Below, piece after piece: positions 1-6,695 of a stretch of 64,000 bases of DNA (within the stretch, counting starts at the first letter, position 1; every line of letters starts with the position of its first letter). A model generated the notes under the pieces. That model did not search any database. It saw only the letters and a program-made list of their open reading frames with translations, and was not told the DNA's origin. The DNA is from Tetranychus cinnabarinus (lineage: Eukaryota > Arthropoda > Arachnida > Trombidiformes > Tetranychidae), in the NCBI GenBank assembly GCA_022266195.1, contig WHVY01000001.1, positions 2,604,001 through 2,668,000 on the forward strand, given 5' to 3'. Position numbers and translations under genes: made by a program.

Positions 1-44
1 ATACTTCTAGAAACAAATAAAAGCTTTTTTTTATTCATCAAAAA

Positions 45-890
45 ATGTCTCAGTCTTTTTATTTAGCCTTACCAAGCAATGTAAAAAGTTTGACTCATAA
101 TACAATTGCTAGTTACAAAACATACCTGCCAAACACATTGAAGCTTGGTGAGAATTGGGAAGTTGGTCTTGCGGAGATAACTTATACGAAAAGTTGGCTT
201 AATGTCAAAAGTAAACACAAATTCACTTTGGTATCAACAGAGGATCATACACTGTCTAAAGATATTCATATACGTGCAGATTATTACAATAGCATCGAAA
301 GTTTATGTACAGAATTAAATTTAGTTCTGGAAAGTTTAACTGAAGCTTTTGGATACACAGCATCAGCACCAGCTCTTGAATGGTCACCATTAGCCCAAAG
401 AGTTCTACAAAGAGCAGGTATGAGTGCACGAAAGCCTGGAACCCTTATGTTTGTTCATCTAGGTGCAGATTTAGAAGCTATGTTAGGATTTGACAATCCA
501 TTGCCAAAATCTATCTTGAGAAACAAAACAAATAGTCAAAATCTGTTTGGGAAGTCATTAGAAAATACAAATGCTAGAGTTGCTGACAGACATTATGATT
601 TGAAAGCTGGTATACATGCACTCATGGTTTATTCGGATATTGTTGAACCTTCTATAGTTGGAAACATGCAAGCTCAGCTACTAAGGTCATGCAGAATAGA
701 CAGCAGTACTAAATATGGAGATGATACGAATATTATATTTGACAAACCTTATTACTTCCCTCTGATATGTAACGATATTAACTCGATATTAATTGATATA
801 AAGGATGAAGTTGGTGAAAACATTCATTTCAATTTCGGTAGAGTTTTTGTAATTCTGCATTTCAGACAAAAATGGAGAGCTATTATTTAA
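45..890 (+). CDS. Polinton minor capsid (penton-like) protein
   Basis: This 281-residue protein has the opening typical of Polinton minor capsid proteins: a short Met-Ser-x-Phe-Tyr-Leu-x-Leu-Pro-Ser-Asn start, then a segment reading Leu-Gly-Glu-Asn-Trp-Glu-Val-Gly-Leu-Ala-Glu-Ile at residues 34-45. That motif occurs in the single jelly-roll penton-like protein that forms capsid vertices. No signal peptide or membrane segment is seen. The frame is open throughout. It overlaps the next gene by 19 bases (872-890), as expected for compact viral gene order. The role is inferred from family membership. Confidence 0.7.
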   Translation: MSQSFYLALPSNVKSLTHNTIASYKTYLPNTLKLGENWEVGLAEITYTKSWLNVKSKHKFTLVSTEDHTLSKDIHIRADYYNSIESLCTELNLVLESLTEAFGYTASAPALEWSPLAQRVLQRAGMSARKPGTLMFVHLGADLEAMLGFDNPLPKSILRNKTNSQNLFGKSLENTNARVADRHYDLKAGIHALMVYSDIVEPSIVGNMQAQLLRSCRIDSSTKYGDDTNIIFDKPYYFPLICNDINSILIDIKDEVGENIHFNFGRVFVILHFRQKWRAII

Positions 891-1228
891 GCCAGGCGGG
901 TAATGGATTACCATTGCAAGCTTTCTCAGGTGTTAGATATCAAAAAGGTAATGGTTTCTTCGGAAGATTTTTCGTCTCAAAAATTTTACCTATTTTGAGA
1001 TATTTAGGAGGTCAAGCTAAGGAGACAGGAAGAGCTATTCTGGGTGATGTGAAATCATCAGCGATCAGTAGAGCCTCTGATACAATGCAGAAGATAGCAC
1101 AAGATACATTAAATGCTGTGAATTCAAAATCCTTTCAGGAAGGTGAAGGGAAGAAGGTTATAAAAAGAACCTTGAAACATAGAAAGAAGAGACGCTTGAA
1201 TCAAGCTCTTTATAATTTTCTACAATGA
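872..1228 (+). CDS. small basic Polinton virion protein (pVI/pX-like)
   Basis: This 118-residue protein begins with a Gly-rich stretch (Gly-Asn-Gly-Leu-Pro, then Tyr-Gln-Lys-Gly-Asn-Gly-Phe-Phe-Gly) followed by an amphipathic segment and a strongly basic tail rich in Lys and Arg (residues 94-111). Proteins with this plan sit beside capsid genes in Polintons and adintoviruses and are compared with adenovirus minor core/capsid proteins. It overlaps the gene before it by 19 bases and the next one by 4 (ATGA-type junction at 1225-1228). The precise role is unknown; placement and composition are the evidence. Confidence 0.6.
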   Translation: MESYYLSQAGNGLPLQAFSGVRYQKGNGFFGRFFVSKILPILRYLGGQAKETGRAILGDVKSSAISRASDTMQKIAQDTLNAVNSKSFQEGEGKKVIKRTLKHRKKRRLNQALYNFLQ

Positions 1229-2549
1229 CCGCCATCCATAAACTTTCTGCTGAAGCACTATTACCCGAATTGGATCTGTTCACAGTACCACCGACACAAA
1301 AATCAATTGAAAGAAGCTATGAAACTCAACATCGACCTATTTCTTCTATAGAGAATAATAGTTTCATTGAATTCCATATCCCTACTTCAAAAGATGAATA
1401 TATTCTGTTTCATGAATCTTATCTTTATTTTAAAATGAAGATTATTTTATCTAAAAAAGATGCAACTAAAAAAGAAGCGATAGCAATAAAAGCTGACGAC
1501 TGGGTAAACGTAAAACCAGCTAATAACCTATTGCATACAATGATAAAACAAATTGAATTGAAAATAGGAAACAAGGAAGTCACCTCAAATGCTGGTACAT
1601 ATGCTTATAGAGCATATCTTGAAAATCTTTTAGGATTTGGTGGTGATGCGAAAAACAGTCACTTAGGCTGTGCTTTATGGACCAATAATGTATAAGAAAG
1701 GAGGTATATTTCCAACCAAGTGCCGCAACAACGGATCAAAGTACAAGCAATGTTGTCGAGTTATATGGAAGGTTACACACTGATCTAACATTTCAAGGTA
1801 AAGCCCTGTTAGGCGGGTGTGATTTGATAGTTAAATTAATTCTCAATTCACCAGAATTCGTTTTTGAATGTACGGAAGATATGTCTGTGCAGATGAAATT
1901 AATGGATGCTAGTTTATTTATTCATAGGTTGCAAGCTAATCAGAAGCTTGTTGTAGCGCACAATAAAGCTTTAGCTAACGCACCAGCTAAATATCCTATA
2001 ACTCGTATAGATGTTAAACATGTCCCCATAGCATCTGGTTCAATGGATGCTGTTTTGGATAATATTATAATCGGGCAGTTACCAAGACGTCTGTTTCTGG
2101 GTTGTGTGGCGAACTCAGCATTGAATGGTTCAAAGACTGAGAATCCTTTCTATTTTACCCATTACAATATAAGTAATGTTGTATGTTATCTTGATGGTGT
2201 TCAATATCCAAGCAATCCTTATCAACCGGATTTCGAAAAAAAACTATATGTACGTGAATATTCAGGACTTTTCCAGGCTATGAATATGAACTCAACTGAA
2301 TCGACAATCAATATAAAGAGAAAGGACTACATTAAGGGTAACACAATATTCGGTTTCAATTTCTCTCCTGATTTATCGAATGGTTGTGATCTTGTTGGGC
2401 ATGTGAACCCTCTTAAAAGAGGAACTTTGAGAGTAAATATCCGTTTCAAGAAAGCACTTACGGAAGTGATTGATGTCATTCTTTTCTGTGAATATGATAA
2501 CATAATTGAAATTGATTCAGAAAGAAATGTTTCTTGTGATTTCAAATGA
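1225..2549 (+). pseudogene. Polinton major capsid protein, broken by one frameshift
   Basis: The product resembles the Polinton double jelly-roll major capsid protein (the F54H12.2-like family): an N-terminal Leu-Asp-Leu-Phe-Thr-Val-Pro-Pro-Thr-Gln motif, then beta-rich sequence. Frame 1 runs 1225-1695 and stops. Capsid-like coding resumes in frame 3 just before that stop and continues to 2549, so a single indel near 1690 explains the break. The second part as an ATG-independent open frame is longer than the nearest start at 1824 implies. Together the parts are close to 440 residues, in the usual range for this family. The copy is probably dead unless the indel is a sequencing error. Confidence 0.75.
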
Positions 2550-2974
2550 GAATGTATGACTATGAGATAGAAGAAATTTGCAAAGGAGTAGAAAACTTCG
2601 TGGGTGTATTTTCCCGTGATGAAATACCTACTATTCATCGTTTTCCATGTAGTTTGATTCTAAATACGGACAAAAAGTCTCAGAGGGGGAGACACTGGGT
2701 TGCTTTCTGGTTAGACGAGCGCAGGTGCGAATATTTTGACTCTTTTGGATTGCCTCCAATTTACAAAGAAATGCAAAAACTTTACAAGAACCGTCAGTTG
2801 ATATGGAACGGTCGTCAGATTCAAAACCCTAATTCTAAAAACTGTGGTGCATTTTGTGTATCTTTTGTGAAAGAAAAAGCTAAAGGAAGAACCTTCAAAA
2901 GTTTCATCAATCTTTTCAAAAAAGATACTTCATCGAACGACAAAATCGCTTGGAAGATAATTGATAATGGCTAA
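2546..2974 (+). CDS. adenain-like maturation cysteine protease
   Basis: This 142-residue protein shows the full catalytic layout of the adenovirus/Ulp1-type protease used by Polintons to process virion proteins. His50 lies in Gly-Arg-His-Trp-Val-Ala-Phe, Asp65 in Tyr-Phe-Asp-Ser-Phe-Gly, Gln93 precedes the active-site loop, and Cys100 lies in Asn-Cys-Gly-Ala-Phe-Cys. The length is slightly below that of adenovirus protease. The start overlaps the end of the capsid gene by 4 bases and the 3' end overlaps the next ORF by 14. The frame is intact, unlike the capsid gene before it. Confidence 0.85.
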   Translation: MRMYDYEIEEICKGVENFVGVFSRDEIPTIHRFPCSLILNTDKKSQRGRHWVAFWLDERRCEYFDSFGLPPIYKEMQKLYKNRQLIWNGRQIQNPNSKNCGAFCVSFVKEKAKGRTFKSFINLFKKDTSSNDKIAWKIIDNG

Positions 2975-3407
2975 TTACGTTTTTGGAACAGCAAGGATGG
3001 AATGTGACTACATACCTTCACCAGAAAGATATTATGGTATGGAAATTTCAATGAATACTATGTATTACAATTTCAAAATATCATTTGACTTGGCTTTTGA
3101 TGTATGTGGACAGCAAATCTACTGTCACATACCTCGATTGACTGCCGATGGCGAGGTTTCTCAACTTTTCAAGGAAGCAATCCCGAGCGAAATTATAAAC
3201 TTTTTTGAGAAATTTCACGAAATATTCAAAGCATCGTTTCCTGACTATTTCGTTGTAACGGATCCTGTATTAGCGTACATTTTAACTGAATCAGGAGTTC
3301 CGAATGTTCTTCAAGCTGATAACTGTATTGTTCGTTATCATTCGCCATCTAAATCATTCCGCTCTCGCATGGCAAGCATCTTTATTCATAACAAGTTTTG
3401 TATATAA
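2961..3407 (+). CDS. unknown Polinton-encoded protein
   Basis: This 148-residue ORF overlaps the protease gene by 14 bases, so it belongs to the element. A second in-frame Met six bases downstream (2967) is an alternative start. The protein is rich in aromatic residues, with a short repeated Tyr/Phe pattern near the N-terminus. I see no transmembrane helix, zinc finger or catalytic motif, and I do not recognise the family. A TATA-like TATAAAAG follows the stop at about 3402. Confidence 0.5.
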   Translation: MIMANYVFGTARMECDYIPSPERYYGMEISMNTMYYNFKISFDLAFDVCGQQIYCHIPRLTADGEVSQLFKEAIPSEIINFFEKFHEIFKASFPDYFVVTDPVLAYILTESGVPNVLQADNCIVRYHSPSKSFRSRMASIFIHNKFCI

Positions 3408-3630
3408 AAGAAAAATGATTTAATTCTGTCAATGTATGTCAATCTGCATTACTCATTCTATTTGCTTTAAAAAATAAAAATAAAATTTGTATCACTATAT
3501 ACTTTTGTTATTTTCTATACGCGTTTAAGTATACTTTTACTTAGAGGGAGCTACTCACTAAATATCTATTTTAATTTATAAATACTGCTTTTTGCCTCCA
3601 TTATCTCATTTGTCTTTATAATGTGCATCG
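3408..3630. other. AT-rich spacer within the Polinton
   Basis: The only sizeable gap in the gene block. It is AT-rich and starts with a TATAAAAG-like box, so it may hold a promoter for the coiled-coil and TBP-like genes and a polyadenylation signal for the upstream genes. No ORF is seen. Confidence 0.35.
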
Positions 3631-3945
3631 GTGACAATGGATCGTCTTGCTTTAGCTTTAGAACTTGTGAATGATTCAGTGAACGAGCAAAATCTCAAAT
3701 TAGAAGAAAAGCTCAAACAGCGTGAAGCCAAATACAAGAAGCTGCAAAAATTGAATAGAAGACTTTGGAAACAAAATGTTCGAATGAATAATGAAATCGC
3801 AATTAAAGAAGAATTATTGGAGGTTTTTGAACATCAAATAAATTATCTCGAGTATGTTTATGAACAATTCAGTGAGCAGAAAACTTATATCGCCTATCTC
3901 GAAAACCAATTGCGGAAATTACTGTTCAATGTGAAAGAAAATTAA
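3631..3945 (+). CDS. small coiled-coil protein next to the TBP gene
   Basis: The stated frame opens at 3631, with the first good Met (Met-Asp-Arg-Leu) at 3637, giving about 102 residues. Nearly the whole protein is charged and heptad-like: long runs of Lys, Glu, Gln and Leu between residues 18 and 95 predict one long coiled coil. There is no membrane segment. Its stop is 7 bases before the TBP-like start, so the two are probably co-expressed. A partner or dimerisation role is possible; function unknown. Confidence 0.55.
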   Translation: MTMDRLALALELVNDSVNEQNLKLEEKLKQREAKYKKLQKLNRRLWKQNVRMNNEIAIKEELLEVFEHQINYLEYVYEQFSEQKTYIAYLENQLRKLLFNVKEN

Positions 3946-3952
3946 CTTCCAA

Positions 3953-4477
3953 ATGGATACCAACCCTGTTATAAGTAATATAGTGATAAGGTATCAGCTT
4001 AAGGAGTTTCCTTGCAAACTAATCGATTTGAAAAACGTTTTCCACAATATTGATTACAGACCGAATAGATTCAATGGAGCTATCCTGAAAATATGCGGTG
4101 GCTGTTGTTTGATATTCAGAAATGGTAAGATAAATGTAGTTGGAGTAAAAAGTATTAATCAAGGTGAAAAATGCATCAAAACGTTTTGTAAAATGCTGCA
4201 AATACCATACCTCAAAATGGCTCGAGAAGTCGTGAATATGGTTGGTACTGCGAATTTCGCAACTAAAATAAACCTAACTAAGTTGGCTCTCCAATGTCCT
4301 GAAATATTCACTTACAACCCTGAATTATATCCTGCTATATACTACACTGAAGACAGAAAGAAATGTATACTCTTTCATACAGGAAAGATGATTATTACTG
4401 GATGTAAATCATATAAAGAAATATTACAACTTTATGATATTGTTCGACTCCATCTTATACATAATGAGTTCATATAA
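3953..4477 (+). CDS. TATA-binding protein (TBP) homologue in the Polinton
   Basis: This 174-residue protein is almost exactly the two-repeat saddle domain of TBP, with no N-terminal extension. Repeat 1 has Tyr-Arg-Pro-Asn-Arg-Phe (35-40), Cys-Leu-Ile-Phe (52-55) and Gly-Lys-Ile-Asn-Val-Val-Gly-Val-Lys-Ser (58-67). Repeat 2 has Asn-Met-Val-Gly-Thr (95-99), Tyr-Asn-Pro-Glu-Leu-Tyr-Pro (121-127), Ile-Leu-Phe (139-141) and Gly-Lys-Met-Ile-Ile-Thr-Gly-Cys-Lys-Ser (144-153). Of the four DNA-kinking phenylalanines known in TBP, three are kept (Phe40, Phe55, Phe141) and one is Tyr126. It is intronless, co-directional and 7 bases from the viral coiled-coil gene. It is far more divergent than a host TBP should be. 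It could redirect transcription to element promoters; that is inference. Confidence 0.8.
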   Translation: MDTNPVISNIVIRYQLKEFPCKLIDLKNVFHNIDYRPNRFNGAILKICGGCCLIFRNGKINVVGVKSINQGEKCIKTFCKMLQIPYLKMAREVVNMVGTANFATKINLTKLALQCPEIFTYNPELYPAIYYTEDRKKCILFHTGKMIITGCKSYKEILQLYDIVRLHLIHNEFI

Positions 4478-4762
4478 AGGTTATGAATACATTTTCATAA
4501 TCGTTATAACAATAATAGTTATATTCTCGACTATTGTCAAACATTTTTTGGTCGGAAACTACATAAATAATACTATTTTAGCCTGAGAATGACTTTTTTT
4601 ATCATATTGGCACTGTTTTTAACTTTTTTGTTCATAGATGGCGCTTGCGCATGCGCGGGTCAGTTTTCTCTGACTTAGAAAATTTTTTGGTTCTTGGGCA
4701 GTGAGAGACGGGGGGGGGGTAAATCCACGCGCAACTGCCAAAAAGACCTGTCAATGTGAAGA
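4478..4762. other. spacer between Polinton genes and the hairpin region
   Basis: AT-rich to about 4600, then abruptly GC-rich with a 10-base GCGCATGCGC palindrome near 4645 and a run of nine G at about 4711. No gene seen. The composition switch may mark the Polinton edge or the start of a different insertion. Confidence 0.4.
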
Positions 4763-4846
4763 GGGGTCGGGGAGAATCATTTCAAGTTTTGCTTTCAATT
4801 GTTCAACATGGCCCCTAATCCCGTGACTATTGTTCTCCCCGACCCC
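4763..4846. repeat. inverted repeat 1
   Basis: Arms 4763-4776 and 4833-4846 are perfect 14-base complements (GGGGTCGGGGAGAA and its reverse complement). The 56-base interval holds the ATG of the acidic ORF. Confidence 0.85.
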
Positions 4847-5638
4847 AATTTCCCCAACAACGTCGAAAGCCTTGCTTCGATAATATACCACATCCCACCG
4901 CATCATCTAATAGGTACCACCACGACCATCAGGGTGGGATGTGGTATAGGGTTTCCTCCAGAGGAGCGATATTTCGCCCACTCTGACCCCCCACCCTCCA
5001 CCAACAAACACTCAGCACCCACCTCTCAACCATCCACCGACCATAATCGCCCCATCAACAGGCCACCTGCAACCGCCTTGGACATATCCAGTGTCCCTGA
5101 CGAAGTGGCAACAAATCCAACTGATAAAGTGTTTTATTATTATCATGTTAGCCACTTCGTCAGGGACCTTATGGAGGCTGTATGCAGCAACGAATTGTTA
5201 CTTCGTGAAGTAACAATACGTTTGTTGCGTATAGCCTCCATAAGGCGACCTTACTTCGATGACCTTGATGGTTATGTTCGGGATGGTCAAGGAAATGATG
5301 ATGATGATGGAAATGATGAAAATGGTGGAAATGATGACAATGATGGAAATGATGACAATGATGGAAATGATGACAATGGTGAAAATGATGACAATGGTGA
5401 AAATGGTGATGATGCTATTGATGTCAAAGTTGACACTGCCCTCATTGAATCAGCATTCGTTGTAGAGGATGAGGATGGAGAAGTTTTATACTCTTCTCCA
5501 TCCTCATCCTCTATTTCGTTAGATTCGTTCTCGCGGAGCGAATCTGACGAAACTGATGCTGATAATGAGGGCAGTGTCAACTCTAACTACGTCTACGACA
5601 ATATTAATCGGGCCATCAAACGCCGAAGATTGTCGTAG
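4799..5638 (+). CDS. acidic low-complexity ORF built over hairpins
   Basis: This 279-residue open frame is not recognised. Residues about 65-90 are Pro/Ser/Thr-rich. A middle part (residues 105-155) looks helical. Residues about 165-205 are an Asn/Asp/Gly repeat encoded by an 18-base tandem unit (5291-5410). The end is acidic, then Ser-rich, with a terminal Lys-Arg-Arg-Arg nuclear-signal-like tail. Codon use is much more GC-rich at the 5' end than in neighbouring genes. Parts or all of six inverted repeats lie inside it, and the stop falls in the 3' arm of one. Either the ORF is real and unusually constrained, or it is fortuitous in a structure-rich sequence. Confidence that it is a gene is low to moderate. 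Confidence 0.35.
   Translation: MFNMAPNPVTIVLPDPNFPNNVESLASIIYHIPPHHLIGTTTTIRVGCGIGFPPEERYFAHSDPPPSTNKHSAPTSQPSTDHNRPINRPPATALDISSVPDEVATNPTDKVFYYYHVSHFVRDLMEAVCSNELLLREVTIRLLRIASIRRPYFDDLDGYVRDGQGNDDDDGNDENGGNDDNDGNDDNDGNDDNGENDDNGENGDDAIDVKVDTALIESAFVVEDEDGEVLYSSPSSSSISLDSFSRSESDETDADNEGSVNSNYVYDNINRAIKRRRLS
4884..4948. repeat. inverted repeat 2
   Basis: Arms 4884-4899 and 4933-4948 are perfect 16-base complements (TATACCACATCCCACC and its reverse complement), with a 33-base spacer. Confidence 0.85.
5093..5167. repeat. inverted repeat 3
   Basis: Arms 5093-5109 and 5151-5167 are perfect 17-base complements (GTCCCTGACGAAGTGGC and its reverse complement), with a 41-base AT-rich spacer. Confidence 0.85.
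5167..5245. repeat. inverted repeat 4, nested
   Basis: Outer arms 5167-5179 and 5233-5245 pair perfectly over 13 bases. An inner hairpin, ATTGTTACTTC at 5194-5204 with GAAGTAACAAT at 5207-5217, has an 11-base stem and a 2-base loop. The intervening bases pair partly, giving one long hairpin that abuts repeat 3. Confidence 0.85.
5291..5410. repeat. 18-base tandem repeat in the acidic ORF
   Basis: About six imperfect copies of an 18-base unit of the type GGAAATGATGACAATGAT. It keeps the reading frame and encodes an Asn-Asp-Asp-Asn-Asp-Gly-like repeat. Confidence 0.75.
5463..5513. repeat. inverted repeat 5
   Basis: Arms 5463-5483 and 5493-5513 are perfect 21-base complements (TAGAGGATGAGGATGGAGAA plus G), with a 9-base loop. 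A very strong hairpin. Confidence 0.9.
5514..5552. repeat. inverted repeat 6
   Basis: Arms 5514-5527 and 5539-5552 pair over 14 bases with one T/G wobble, loop 11 bases. It follows repeat 5 without a gap. Confidence 0.8.
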
Positions 5639-5648
5639 ACGTAGTTAG
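5583..5648. repeat. inverted repeat 7 spanning the ORF stop
   Basis: Arms 5583-5602 and 5629-5648 are perfect 20-base complements (CTAACTACGTCTACGACAAT and its reverse complement), spacer 26 bases. The stop codon of the acidic ORF (5636-5638) lies in the right arm. Confidence 0.9.
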
Positions 5649-6267
5649 TTAAAATCATTTGTAATGATAATAATGATGATGATAATAATGAAAATAATAA
5701 TAAAATTTGATTAAAAACAAAATGATTTTGTTTCATTTTCTTTCTCTTCATCTTCGTTTTCTTTCTTTTCACCTTCTTTTCTTTCTCCATCTCTTTCTTT
5801 TTCCTTTCTTTCCTTTCATTTTCGCCTTCTTTACCTTTTCTTTTCCTTCTTTTCTTTCTTTCTTTTCTTTCCCTTCTTTCCCTTCTTTCATTCTTTACCC
5901 TTTACTTCTTCATCTTCATCTTTCTTTTCTTTCTTTTCCTTCTTCGCTTTCTTCTTCTTCTTCTTCTTTATCTTCACCTTCTTCTTCATCTTGTTCATTT
6001 TCACCTTCTTCATCTTTGCCTTCATTTTCATCTTCATCTTTCTTTGCTTTCTTTTCTTTCTTTTCCCTTCTCTCTCTTCATCTTTCTTTGCTTTCTTTTC
6101 TTTCTTTTCCCTTCTCTCTCTTCATCTTTACCTTCTTCTTTTTCATCTTCACCTTTTTCATCTTTGCCTTCTTCATCTTTACCGTCTTCATCTTCTTCAC
6201 CTTTGTCTTTTTCATCTTCACCTCCTTCATCTTCGCCTTTTTCGTCTTTGCCTTCTTCATCTTCATC
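5649..6267. repeat. polypyrimidine / TTC-rich low-complexity tract
   Basis: After an AT-rich lead, about 550 bases are almost pure C and T on the + strand (CTTT, TTC and TCTTC repeats; purine-rich on the other strand). Several Ser/Phe/Leu-only or Lys/Met-only open frames run through it; these are by-products of composition and are not called as genes. Confidence 0.85.
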
Positions 6268-6274
6268 ATTAACG

Positions 6275-6362
6275 AAAAGGTAAAGTTGTAAAACTTTTTG
6301 TCAAAGACGTTTATTTTAAACGCAAAAAGCATTTGACAAAAAGTTTTACAACTTTACCTTTT
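6275..6362. repeat. inverted repeat 8 (31-base arms)
   Basis: Arms 6275-6305 and 6332-6362 are perfect 31-base complements. Beyond one mismatch a further TAAC/GTTA pair extends them. The 26-base spacer itself holds a small hairpin (CGTTTA-TTT-TAAACG). This is the longest arm of the cluster. Confidence 0.9.
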
Positions 6363-6467
6363 AGTTAGAAGGCAATAAACCCTTTTCCTTCATTCCCTCT
6401 TTACCTTCTTTCGCTCCTCTCCTTCTTTTTCTTTCTCTTCTTTCCCCTTTCTCTTTCCCTAAAATGC

Positions 6468-6522
6468 GGTATGATATACGGGCTGAAAGAGGCTCCTCCT
6501 CTTTCAGCCTGTATATCATACC
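6468..6522. repeat. inverted repeat 9
   Basis: Arms 6468-6492 and 6498-6522 pair over 25 bases with a single G/T wobble and a 5-base loop. The left arm begins GGTATGATATACGGGCTGAA. Confidence 0.9.
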
Positions 6523-6695
6523 TACTACTGATAAATATTCAATTGTACTTTTATTCAGAATTTTGGCGCAAATGCATGAATGAAGACATTAATGAATTGA
6601 TTTTGAGATGAGTTTTGAAATTTTATTTCCTATAACATTTCAATATTTCAAACATTTCTTTGATATATTATGTTTTCTTGAAATATTTTATGAAA

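Larger units (their letters stand above)
1..4480 (+). mobile_element. Maverick/Polinton (adintovirus-like) element, right-hand part
   Basis: Seven tightly packed genes in one direction (gaps from -14 to about 220 bases) carry the hallmark virion set of Polintons: a minor capsid/penton-like protein, a small glycine-rich basic protein, a jelly-roll major capsid protein and an adenain-type protease. The usual integrase, packaging ATPase and protein-primed DNA polymerase are not in the window and would lie to the left. I see no terminal inverted repeat, so the right edge near 4480 is only the end of the last gene. The major capsid frame is broken, which suggests an inactive endogenous copy. Family assignment rests on recognisable motifs and gene order; the exact edges are inference. 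Confidence 0.8.

Noticed and set aside
5291..5410. Regular repeat that could suggest a CRISPR array
   Set aside because: Units are adjacent and imperfect with no unique spacers, and the DNA is eukaryotic.
5259..5580. Met-rich and Ser/Pro-rich frames over the 18-base repeat
   Set aside because: Alternate-frame readings of the same tandem repeat as the acidic ORF.
5707..6332. Long Ser/Phe/Leu-rich and Lys/Met-rich open frames on both strands
   Set aside because: They arise from the polypyrimidine tract; composition alone keeps them open and no domain is visible.
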